The notes beneath the pieces were generated by a model. The model was not told the DNA's origin. It searched no databases and worked only from the letters and a program-made list of their open reading frames with translations. Below are positions 16,295 through 24,181 of a DNA stretch of 64,000 bases, piece after piece (position 1 is the first letter of the stretch; each line of letters opens with the position of its first letter). The stretch spans positions 1,143,179-1,207,178 of the forward strand of contig NZ_LMEY01000001.1 in the NCBI RefSeq assembly GCF_001426665.1. Direction: 5' to 3'. The translations under genes were made by a program, and so were the position numbers. Origin of the DNA: Rhizobium sp. Root1334. GTDB taxonomy: Bacteria; Pseudomonadota; Alphaproteobacteria; Rhizobiales; Rhizobiaceae.

Positions 16295-16747
16295 TCAATT
16301 CATGAGGAAAATCGATGTGTTGAGCAGCGTGGCGAAGGCGACCCAGGCGAGATAGGGCGTAAACAGCAGCGCGGAGAGACCATCCTGTTTCCGACTCACC
16401 ATGATGAAGCCGATGATCGAGATCAACAGCGCAATAATGACGATCAGGGCCATGGCAATCTCCTGAAACCCGAAGAACAGCGGCGACCAGGCAAAATTGA
16501 AAATCATCTGCGCCACCCAGAATCGCATGGCGGCGGTGCGACTATGATTGAGGAAGGTACGGGCGCCGACAAAGCCGATGATGACATAGAGGATCGACCA
16601 GACCGGCGCGAAAATCCAATTGGGCGGATTGAAGGACGGCTTGACCAGCGCCTGATACCATTCGCCGGGGATATTGTTGATCCCGATCAAAAGGCCGCAG
16701 CCGAGAACGAGGGCAATGAAGAGGGTGTAGATCAAAGTACGGTTCAT
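16295..16747 (-). CDS. tspO: TspO/MBR family protein (tryptophan-rich sensory protein)
   Basis: A 150-residue inner membrane protein with five predicted helices, the family's fixed topology. PSFNPPNWIFAPVWSILYVIIG after the first helix is the hallmark, and later NFAWSPLFFG adds the conserved Trp/Asn residues. TspO binds porphyrins and related ligands and in alphaproteobacteria tunes tetrapyrrole or stress responses. The ATG at 16747 has a poor ribosome-binding site; an in-frame ATG at 16765 is possible. It is divergent from a GNAT gene with about 80 bases between starts. Confidence 0.92.
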   Translation of the reverse strand: MNRTLIYTLFIALVLGCGLLIGINNIPGEWYQALVKPSFNPPNWIFAPVWSILYVIIGFVGARTFLNHSRTAAMRFWVAQMIFNFAWSPLFFGFQEIAMALIVIIALLISIIGFIMVSRKQDGLSALLFTPYLAWVAFATLLNTSIFLMN

Positions 16748-16829
16748 ACCGCAGACATAGGGCATGCCGCGGCGAACGCCAGCCGGGATGGGGCTTTTAA
16801 TTTGGCAACAGCGATCCCAATATCCTTTC

Positions 16830-17369
16830 ATGGATGACGACACATCTATCGTGATCAGACCGGGTACAGGAGACGATCTGTTCATGATCGCCGGGGTGCT
16901 GGTCGATACATGGCGGTCGACCTTTCGCGGTTTGTTGGCGGACGACTTTCTCGACGGCATGTCCCGCGAGGAACAGGCCGTGCGCCATGCCCGCAGGATG
17001 GGCGCTCCCGGGGTCTACTATCTCGTGGCAGCCGATCCTTCCGCCGGTGAGATCGTCGGCTTCGTCAATTTCGGGCCAGGACGTGGCAAGGTTCCCGATG
17101 ATATCCACGAGATTTATGCGCTGTATGTCCGGGCCGAGTATCAGGGTTCGGGGATCGGCACCGCGCTTGTGCGGGCGGCGGCACAGCATAGTGCCGGGCG
17201 ATGCGCCAGATCGCTATTTGCCTGGGTCCTGGCCGGCAATCCCAACCGGCGGTTCTATGAAAAACTGGGCGCGAGCGCGGTGGAAATGGCGGGGATCGGG
17301 TTGGGCAACAGAACCTACGATCAGGTCGCCTATCTCTGGGAGGATATCACGCTTCTGTTGCAGCCGTGA
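16830..17369 (+). CDS. GNAT family N-acetyltransferase
   Basis: A 179-residue acetyltransferase. The core runs from IVIRPGTGDDLFMIAGVL to LFAWVLAGNPNRRFYEKLGA. The acetyl-CoA loop is YVRAEYQGSGIGTALVRAAAQ (Q/R-x-x-G-x-G/A), and the final strand GNRTYDQVAYLW resembles the RimI/YjaB-like members. The acceptor substrate is unknown. The ATG at 16830 has no strong Shine-Dalgarno. It converges with the DUF1513 gene, with ten bases between the stops. Confidence 0.87.
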   Translation: MDDDTSIVIRPGTGDDLFMIAGVLVDTWRSTFRGLLADDFLDGMSREEQAVRHARRMGAPGVYYLVAADPSAGEIVGFVNFGPGRGKVPDDIHEIYALYVRAEYQGSGIGTALVRAAAQHSAGRCARSLFAWVLAGNPNRRFYEKLGASAVEMAGIGLGNRTYDQVAYLWEDITLLLQP

Positions 17370-17379
17370 TCACCAACGC

Positions 17380-18477
17380 TCAGAGCTTGCCGATCCGGAT
17401 GATATGCTGGTCCCAGGCGACCCGGCTTTTGGTTTCGCCGAACGATCCTGAATAGGACGATGCTACGAAGCCATGGGGTGACGCGGCAATGCCTGCCGCA
17501 TCGGCCAGGCTTTCCTGGCCGATGACCCGGCCGGTCTTTGCCTCGACCGTCACCGCCGTTCCGCCCTTCGGCGAGGTCAGCCCCACCAGTCCGTCCCGCC
17601 GGTTGACCGCGATGGCGCCGACATAGTTGGCGAGCGCCAGCGTCGTTTCTTCCGGCAACTCCAGAAACCGGATGTCTTCGCCGCGCGCAAAGGAGCCGGC
17701 CAGCGGCGGCAGATCGTTGCGGGCACCTTCGTACTGGCAGGCAAACCAGACTTTTCCATCCGCGTCGATATCGACATGGCGGGTCGAGAGTTGACGCAGA
17801 TTATCTGGCATCGCGTGGCGCTCGATCAGGGCGCCGGTGGCCGTGTCGATCAGCGCCAGCGACGGTTCCATATGATCGAGATTGAGCTTGGTACGACCGA
17901 AATCCGGATGGGTCTCGATACCGCCATTGGCAACCACGAGCATCCGGCCGTCCGCCGACAGGGTCATATCGTGCGGGCCGATGCCATAGGAGGGAAATTC
18001 GCCGATGCGGGCAAACCTGTTGGTGCCGTCATAGACCCCGATCATACCGCGATTGCCGGCGAAATCATTCTCCGTGGCATAGAGCAAACGCCCGTCCGCG
18101 GAAAAGCAGCCGTGACCATAAAAATGCCGGCCCTCGACGGAGGTGATGACGATCGGCTCGATGCCCGGCGCAAAGATCATCGCATAGGTGCCGGGGCGGC
18201 GGGCAAAGACAACGGCGCGGTTGGTCACCGGCGACCAGGTCATGCCATGCGCCCGGGCAGGCAGCGGTACCCGCTCAATGATCGCCCCCTCCTCCGTCAG
18301 CGTCGCAACGCCATAGGACCCGTCCGGCGCCATGAAAGCCGAGGCATAGACTGCATCGGCGCGTGACAGCGCGAAGGCGGCTTGCGGCGAAAGCGTTGCA
18401 GCCCAAGCGGCACCGGCCATTGTCAGGAACGTGCGGCGGTCCGTGAGGGTTTGGCGGGAGATGTTTCGGTATGTCAT
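17380..18477 (-). CDS. DUF1513 family Tat-exported protein of the imelysin cluster
   Basis: A 365-residue protein with a twin-arginine signal (DRRTFLTMAGAAWAATLSPQAAFA), so it should be periplasmic. The rest reads as a beta-propeller-like DUF1513 domain with repeated GxxHDMTLSADGRMLVVANGG-type blades and GHGCFSADGRLLYATEND. DUF1513 genes usually accompany imelysin and di-haem genes in iron-uptake clusters of proteobacteria. Here it is the last minus-strand member, separated from the others by corA and a palindromic repeat. Its own biochemical role is unknown; the link to iron is known from gene neighbourhood only. Confidence 0.85.
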   Translation of the reverse strand: MTYRNISRQTLTDRRTFLTMAGAAWAATLSPQAAFALSRADAVYASAFMAPDGSYGVATLTEEGAIIERVPLPARAHGMTWSPVTNRAVVFARRPGTYAMIFAPGIEPIVITSVEGRHFYGHGCFSADGRLLYATENDFAGNRGMIGVYDGTNRFARIGEFPSYGIGPHDMTLSADGRMLVVANGGIETHPDFGRTKLNLDHMEPSLALIDTATGALIERHAMPDNLRQLSTRHVDIDADGKVWFACQYEGARNDLPPLAGSFARGEDIRFLELPEETTLALANYVGAIAVNRRDGLVGLTSPKGGTAVTVEAKTGRVIGQESLADAAGIAASPHGFVASSYSGSFGETKSRVAWDQHIIRIGKL

Positions 18478-18517
18478 ACAAACAAATCCAAATTGGCCGG
18501 TGCGCTTTTTTTAGCTT

Positions 18518-18653
18518 CCGTCATTCTTGCCCCCAGGCTTGACCCGAGGGGTGTCACAGGAATCCAGCCATGCGACGTCGGTCGCATGGAAGAGCCTCTT
18601 GCGGCGCAGAAGCGCCGCAACAGGATCCCCCGCCACAAGGGCGAGGATGACGG
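18518..18653. repeat. Palindromic intergenic mosaic repeat
   Basis: A 136-base element between the DUF1513 gene and corA. It is bounded by inverted ends CCGTCATTCTTGCCC and GGGCGAGGATGACGG (13 of 15 pairing), with an internal GCGGCGC-AGAA-GCGCCGC hairpin and a GGCTTGACCCGAGGG segment. Elements built like this are dispersed in rhizobial chromosomes. Copy number cannot be seen from one window; only this copy of this type is present here. Confidence 0.55.
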
Positions 18654-18696
18654 AGAACCTGGGAAATCGCCAGACACACCGGGTTTAATAACGCGA

Positions 18697-19686
18697 TTAA
18701 AGCCAGCCTCGCCGCTTGAAATACAGGAACGGCACCACCGCCGACAGCACCATCGCGAACAGCGCCAGTGGATAACCGAACGAGAATTTCAGCTCCGGCA
18801 TGGCATCGAAGTTCATCCCGTAGATCGACGCGACCAGCGTCGGCGGCAGGAAGACGACCGAGGCCACCGAGAAAATCTTGATGATCTGGTTCTGCTCCAG
18901 ATTGATCAGGCCCAACGTCGCATCGAGCAGGAAGTTGATCTTGTTCGACAGGAACAGGGCGTGGTCACCGAGAGACGTGGCATCGCGCTGGATCAGCTTG
19001 ATCCGCTGGCGGCTTTCCTTGATCGCCTTGCGCGTGCCGGTGCCATCCAGCGCCGTGTGATACGCGACGAGACGTCCGACACTGACGAGGCTTTCGCGGA
19101 TGACGCTCAAGAAATCGCCCTTCTGGCCGATCTGCTCGATCAGCGACTGCAGGTCGCGGGTCTTCTTGGTGACGCTCGAATGGCTTTTGCGAAACACTTC
19201 CCGTGAAATGCCCTCGATCTCGTTGCCGATCCGCTCCAGCGCATCGGCCGTACGGTCGATCATCGCTTCCAGCAGCCCGAGCATCACCAGCTCTCCGCTT
19301 TCGCAGGAGGCGCCGTTCAGGCGCTGCATGCGGGCAGCGTAGAGGTGAAACGGCTTCGGATTGGCATGACGGACCGTGACCAGCGTCGCGCCTTTGAGGA
19401 TGAATGTCACCGGCACCTTCACCGGGTTGTCGCCATCGAGTTCCGTCGCGGCCGTCATCGTCATGAATTCGGCGCCGTCCTCCTGATAGAGGCGGTCGGA
19501 AAGCTCGATCTCCTGCATTTCATCGCGCGTCGGGATTTCGATACCGAGATGCTGCTCGACGCTACGGGTTTCATCCTGCACGGGATTGAACAGGTCGAAC
19601 CATACGATCGGCGTGGTTTCACCCAGTTCCGGGATGGCATCGATAGGGGCAAGGTGATTGTTCTGGCAGGAATAGATGCGCAGCAT
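18697..19686 (-). CDS. corA: CorA family magnesium/cobalt transporter
   Basis: A 329-residue inner membrane divalent cation channel. The large N-terminal cytoplasmic domain ends in long helices (KTRDLQSLIEQIGQKGDFLSVIRESL). Two membrane segments follow at the C-terminus, and the first ends in the selectivity motif YGMNF. The short RRGWL tail after the second helix is typical. I chose the ATG at 19686, with GGAA upstream; a TTG at 19698 would add only four residues. It lies on the same strand as the imelysin genes but is not a usual member of that cluster, so its inclusion looks incidental. Confidence 0.93.
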   Translation of the reverse strand: MLRIYSCQNNHLAPIDAIPELGETTPIVWFDLFNPVQDETRSVEQHLGIEIPTRDEMQEIELSDRLYQEDGAEFMTMTAATELDGDNPVKVPVTFILKGATLVTVRHANPKPFHLYAARMQRLNGASCESGELVMLGLLEAMIDRTADALERIGNEIEGISREVFRKSHSSVTKKTRDLQSLIEQIGQKGDFLSVIRESLVSVGRLVAYHTALDGTGTRKAIKESRQRIKLIQRDATSLGDHALFLSNKINFLLDATLGLINLEQNQIIKIFSVASVVFLPPTLVASIYGMNFDAMPELKFSFGYPLALFAMVLSAVVPFLYFKRRGWL

Positions 19687-19903
19687 GTCGGGTTCCAATC
19701 TGGCAAGTCATCGACCGCCAGCGGGCATCCCTTGTGATCAGGGCCGGACGGTCGAAAAAATCGAAGCTCTACTTCGACTGTCGGGGTTCATGATCCGTTG
19801 ATCCTTGTTTGGCCGTGCTCACAGGTGAACACGGCTGATCCATTGCGCCAATGTGCTTTTGTTGTCAACCGCTTGCCGGTTAGGGGAATGCAGTCTTTTT
19901 TGC

Positions 19904-21032
19904 TCAGTCGCCATCGGCAAAGGAGAAGCCCGAGCTGAGCCCGATCGCAGCGCCAAAATCGAGGTTCAACCGCTGCAGAACGTTGTTGGTGTTCTGCAGA
20001 ATACGGTTCAGCCTGCCGCGCTGTTCGTCACTGGCAATCGCCTGCTCGACCGGCAGATCGATTTCGTCGAGGTCATCGACATTGGCCTGCAGCAGGTAAT
20101 TGATCGCGCTGACCATGTCGCGGTTTCCGTCGGGCAGCAATGCATCCATGCCGGCCGCATTGAACAGGGCCTGCAGTGCCGAAAAATTCGCAGACAGTGC
20201 CGGCATGGTGTTACCGGACCGCCAGTAGATGGCCATTTTCGGATGGCCCTTGTCCGGTTCGCCCTTGACGATACCGGCATAGAAAGGCCGCAGACGCTGG
20301 TCTCTGATGCTTTCGACGCCATGGACGAGAATGCCCAGCAACTCGGTCGCCGCTTCCTTGCCATCACGATAGACCGGATTGTCCGGCCCCGGATTCTTCC
20401 AGGCGGACTGGATGCCATCCGGCTTTTCCCATTCGGCGTGTAGTTCACCAGCCACGGCTTTCAGGTTGTCGGCAATGGCAGCACCATAGCGGCAACGAAA
20501 CCCGTTTTTCTCGGTTGGCAGAACTTCAGCCCCGGTACCGTAAAGCACATATTCCAGCGCTCCCAGCCCCTGCGCCGCAACGCTCTTGCCTTTCAGGCTC
20601 TCTGCGGCGGTAGCCGTTTCGTCATTGGTTGCCAGAATACGCTGAACCTGCTTCAGCCCAGTGCTCTTGCGATCCGGGAAGAACAGGAAGCGTTCGAACC
20701 GATTGCCCTCGATAACCGGCCCGACACGGACGATCTCGATTGTCGACCATTGCTGGACGACTTCGTCAAAACTCATCTGCACGTCGCCGAGCGTCTCATC
20801 GGACGGCTTTTCGCAGAGCGTATGGGCGGCCTCGGCCAGCGTTTCTGTACCCTCCAGCAGATCGCTGGTAGCCAGGCCGGATGAAGTCGTCGACCGCCTT
20901 CTGCATGACACCCGGCACGGCATCCACGCGCAGCCCTGCGCGCGGCGCGGCCGCTTCCTCATCTTCTGCCATGGCGGACAGCGGCAGGAAGAAAAGGCTC
21001 AAACCGAGAAGCAGGATATGCCGGGGGCGCAT
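19904..21032 (-). pseudogene. Second imelysin (peptidase M75-like) gene, frameshifted
   Basis: Two reading frames together make one imelysin-family protein. The first (from ATG at 21032) encodes a signal peptide, RHILLLGLSLFFLPLSAMAED, then VPGVMQKAVDDFIRPGY. The remaining 300 or so residues, from LATSDLLEGTETLAEAAHTLC to SSGFSFADGD, lie in another frame. The switch falls at about 20862-20880. The start overlaps the di-haem stop (TGATG), so translation was meant to be coupled. The rest of the frame is free of stops, which suggests a recent mutation or a sequencing error rather than an old relic. Imelysins are periplasmic iron-uptake proteins; this one would be a lone signal-peptide fragment if the shift is real. 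Confidence 0.8.
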
Positions 21033-22621
21033 CAGAGAGACTCCAGAAATGTGATCAGGGCTTGTCTATCGGCTTTTTCCAGCGCGGCAAACCGGTCGCG
21101 GGCTTTTGCCGCCTCGCCGCCATGCCAGAGGATGGCTTCCGTCAGGTTACGAGCGCGGCCGTCATGCAGGAAGAACGTATGGCCGCTGACTGTCTTGGTC
21201 AGGCCGATACCCCAGAGCGGCGGCGTGCGCCATTCGCTGCCGGACGCGACACCCACCGGCTGGCCGTCGGCCAGGCCTTCGCCCATGTCATGCAGCAGGA
21301 AATCGGAATAGGGCCAGATCAACTGGAACGCATGCGCCTTGTTGGCGGCATCGCGGCGGGTGACGAATTTCGGCACATGGCAGGAAGCGCAACCGGTGTC
21401 GTAAAACACCTTCTTGCCCGCCAGCGTCTCGGCAAAGCTCGCCTTTCGCCGTGCCGGAACGGCCAGGTTTTCCGAGTAGAATGTGATGAGGCCGAGAACG
21501 GGATCGGGCGCTTCCGTATCGCCAAGACGAGCCTGCACGCCATCCGCCATTGCCAGACATGCCGTCTGCGCTGGTGTGCAATCTCCGTGATTGCGCCGGG
21601 CATCCGGCGACGAGATGCCGATATCGCCAGCCAGCGCGTCGGCTGCCTGCTGACGCACCGTAGGGCTCTGCGCCTTCCAGCCGAAACGGCCGAGCGCCAG
21701 TTTGCCGGATTGCGGGTCGCGCACCACCGGCAGCTTGCCGCGGATCCCATCGCCATCCGCATCGTCCGGATCGGCATTGGCGATGATATCGGCGGGATGG
21801 ATGGCCTCGATCAAACCGAGCCCCGACATCACCTGCGTGACACGCGGTGACAGCGTGGTCGTCGGATCGAGCGGCCCGTAACCGGGTTTGTCGATGGAAT
21901 ATTGCGGCTTGCGCAGGGAAACGATTTCCCCGCCCGCCAGCGTCACCGGCATTTCCGTATAGCTGATCCGCATATGGCCTTCTGCTGGCAGGCCGGGAAC
22001 GGCGCTATCCTGCAATTGCTGGCCATAGACGGGATCGGGGAAATTCAGCACCTCATGCGCGGCGATCGCCGCCCGCTCGGCGTCGGTCTTTGGCGCACGG
22101 GCAAGGCGCAGGAACATCGATGTCGCATCATCCGAGCCCTCCGGCGGATGACCCCGGCCGTCTTTCAGATGACAGGTCTGGCAGGCGCGGGCATTGTAGA
22201 GCGGCCCCAGACCGTCCGATGCCTGCGTCGAGGAGGGCGAGGAGACCCAGAGCTTGCGGAAAAGCGCATTGCCGAGCTTGAAATTCTCTTCTTCGGCAAA
22301 AGTAATGTTGGCGGAGAATTGCGATAGAATGTCCTGGTTGACGGACGCGATCGATGTGCCTGCCCCGCCGGACATGGCTTCAAACTTTTCGGCCTTGGAA
22401 AAATCCGTGGCTGGGCGGGTGACGGCCTTAACCCGTGCCCGGTCCGCATCGGTCAGATCATCACGGGTGGACGGGAGCGGCAGCTGCTCCGCGCGGCCTT
22501 CCGTTTTGGCCTCGGGCTCCCCCGCCAGGATAGCGGCGCCAAAAACGGAAAAACCGCCCGCCGCTGTCAAAAACAGAACGGCAGACGGCACTATCAGGCG
22601 TCGGGCAGGCCAAGCACGCAT
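21032..22621 (-). CDS. Di-haem oxidoreductase (DUF1111, cytochrome c peroxidase-like) of the imelysin cluster
   Basis: A 529-residue exported protein. A hydrophobic N-terminal segment (LIVPSAVLFLTAAGGFSVFGAA) is followed by two haem c motifs, CQTCH (residues 147-151) and CASCH (411-415). The family segments TFFLHDGRARNLTEAILWHGGEA and WRTPPLWGIGLT resemble the di-haem thiol oxidoreductase/MauG-like group. It should act in the periplasm as a redox partner of iron uptake with the flanking imelysins. Two oddities: a strong terminator ends only four bases before its ATG, and no Shine-Dalgarno is visible. The stop overlaps the next start (TGATG). Confidence 0.88.
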   Translation of the reverse strand: MRAWPARRLIVPSAVLFLTAAGGFSVFGAAILAGEPEAKTEGRAEQLPLPSTRDDLTDADRARVKAVTRPATDFSKAEKFEAMSGGAGTSIASVNQDILSQFSANITFAEEENFKLGNALFRKLWVSSPSSTQASDGLGPLYNARACQTCHLKDGRGHPPEGSDDATSMFLRLARAPKTDAERAAIAAHEVLNFPDPVYGQQLQDSAVPGLPAEGHMRISYTEMPVTLAGGEIVSLRKPQYSIDKPGYGPLDPTTTLSPRVTQVMSGLGLIEAIHPADIIANADPDDADGDGIRGKLPVVRDPQSGKLALGRFGWKAQSPTVRQQAADALAGDIGISSPDARRNHGDCTPAQTACLAMADGVQARLGDTEAPDPVLGLITFYSENLAVPARRKASFAETLAGKKVFYDTGCASCHVPKFVTRRDAANKAHAFQLIWPYSDFLLHDMGEGLADGQPVGVASGSEWRTPPLWGIGLTKTVSGHTFFLHDGRARNLTEAILWHGGEAAKARDRFAALEKADRQALITFLESL

Positions 22622-22625
22622 TCAG

Positions 22626-22660
22626 AAAAAACCGGGCCGCTCGCGAGAAGCGGCGGCCCG
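22626..22660 (-). terminator. Rho-independent terminator/attenuator inside the imelysin operon
   Basis: On the minus strand a perfect 8-bp G+C stem (CGGGCCGC / GCGGCCCG, 12-base loop) is followed by G and six T residues. It lies just after the first imelysin stop codon and directly before the ATG of the di-haem gene. It should end most transcripts after the first gene and lower expression of the downstream genes. Confidence 0.75.
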
Positions 22661-22671
22661 CCTTTGCTTTC

Positions 22672-23952
22672 TCATTGGAAGACAGCGTTAGGATTATCCA
22701 GGCTGTCGGAACCTTCAAGCTCGATCGTACCAAGCTCCAGCGACGCAATGACGCGCTCGACCGTCTTTGCCTGCGCAACCAGGCCATCGATGGCAGCCTG
22801 AATGACGGCATTGCCCTCGGTGTTGCCTTCACCGATCATCTGGTCGTACTTTTCAACCGTCTCGCCGCGCTTGGCCATGGCCTGCATCGCGGTGATGGTG
22901 GCCGCCAGCTTTTCCTTCATTTCCTTGTCGAGCGCCGGATCCTTGGCGGCAACGAGTTCGGACAGTGACGGGCCGGTCACCTTGGTGCCATCGACCTTGG
23001 TATATTCGCCGGTATAGGCCGACTGGATACCGATCGCGTCATGAAGATGCGAGTTGTAGGTGTTATCGGAGAAGCAATCATGCTCTTCCTCCGGATCGTG
23101 CAGAAGCAGACCGAGCTTCATGCGTTCGCCGGCCAGTTCACCATAGGAGAGCGAGCCCATGCCGGTCAGGATAGCACCGAGGCCAGCCTTGGGATCGGCT
23201 TCGACATTCTTGGTGGCAGCGCCATCCGGCGTCCAGTTGGCGACCATCTCCTTCAGGTCCGACACGAGCAGATCGCTGGCGGCCTTCAGATAGGCGGCGC
23301 GGCGGTCGCAATTGCCGTTGGTGCAGGCCTTGGCGTCATAGTCGGTATACGGACGGTTGCCGGCGCCCGGGCCGGTGCCGTTCAGGTCCTGGCCCCAGAG
23401 CAGGAATTCGATAGCGTGGTAGCCAGTTGCCACGTTCGCCTCGATACCGCCGGCTTCCTGCAGCGTGCCTGCCAGGAATCCCGGGGTGATGTTCGTCGCG
23501 TCCACATCCTTGCCGTCGATCTTGATCGTCTTGTTGGCAATGACATTGGCAGTAAACAGCGAATTCTCGTCGCTTTCCGTGCCATAGCTCGGATCGACGT
23601 AGTCGATCAGGCCTTCGTCCAGCGGCCAGGCGTTGACCTTGCCTTCCCATTCGTCGACGATCGGGTTGCCGAAACGGTAGACTTCGGTTTCCTGATAAGG
23701 ATTGCGCGCCTTAAGCCAGGCTTCGCGGGCGGCCTTCAGCGTCGCTTCGCTCGGTGTAGCGATCAGGGCATCGACGGCCTTGTCGAGCGCTTCAGCGGTC
23801 GAGAGTGCATCCGAGAATTTCGCGTGGGCGACATCGGCATAATGCTTGACGACGGCGGCTGCGTCGGTGGCAGCCTGCGCCGGTTGCAGCGCCAGCATCG
23901 ACGTTGCGGTGGCAAGCGCCAGCGCGGCGCTGCGAAGGAATGATTTGGTCAT
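22672..23952 (-). CDS. Imelysin family (peptidase M75-like) iron-regulated protein
   Basis: A 426-residue periplasmic protein with a clear signal peptide (KSFLRSAALALATATSMLALQPAQA). It has the imelysin GxHxxE signature as TGYHAIEFLLWGQD (His179, Glu182) and the second conserved block NSHLHDAIGIQSAYTGEY. Despite the M75 name, known members act in iron uptake and are iron-regulated. AGGAGAGG precedes the ATG at 23952, giving strong translation; the longer frame adds 22 implausible residues. It is the first gene of the minus-strand cluster, and a terminator follows directly, so it is probably the most highly expressed member. Confidence 0.92.
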   Translation of the reverse strand: MTKSFLRSAALALATATSMLALQPAQAATDAAAVVKHYADVAHAKFSDALSTAEALDKAVDALIATPSEATLKAAREAWLKARNPYQETEVYRFGNPIVDEWEGKVNAWPLDEGLIDYVDPSYGTESDENSLFTANVIANKTIKIDGKDVDATNITPGFLAGTLQEAGGIEANVATGYHAIEFLLWGQDLNGTGPGAGNRPYTDYDAKACTNGNCDRRAAYLKAASDLLVSDLKEMVANWTPDGAATKNVEADPKAGLGAILTGMGSLSYGELAGERMKLGLLLHDPEEEHDCFSDNTYNSHLHDAIGIQSAYTGEYTKVDGTKVTGPSLSELVAAKDPALDKEMKEKLAATITAMQAMAKRGETVEKYDQMIGEGNTEGNAVIQAAIDGLVAQAKTVERVIASLELGTIELEGSDSLDNPNAVFQ

Positions 23953-24060
23953 GACCTCTCCTGGTATTGTCCGAATGAATTCGGCGTTCCCCACCGCCCG
24001 GCTCCGCCGGTCGCGCAAGCCGCGCGGCCCGATGGATGGACGTGGCTATTCAGCCCGGTT

Positions 24061-24114
24061 TTCATGGACCAAAATCAAACTTGTGTCAAAGTGTATAGTT
24101 TAGAATGTTTTCAA
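24061..24114 (-). promoter_or_regulatory. Candidate promoter and iron-control-like motif of the imelysin gene
   Basis: Read on the minus strand, TTGACA (24089-24084) is followed by 17 bases and CATGAA (24066-24061), a moderate sigma-70-type promoter about 110 bases before the ATG. Just upstream, TTGAAAACATTCTAAA (24114-24099) holds one perfect TTCTAAA half of the rhizobial Irr iron-control element and a degenerate second half. Irr control of imelysin genes is known in the Rhizobiales; here the match is partial. Confidence 0.35.
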
Positions 24115-24181
24115 TGTGGATGCGGCAGTAAAACCCGCCGCAAGACCTATTGTGACCCCGGCTAAAGCGTCTTCAGGGCGC

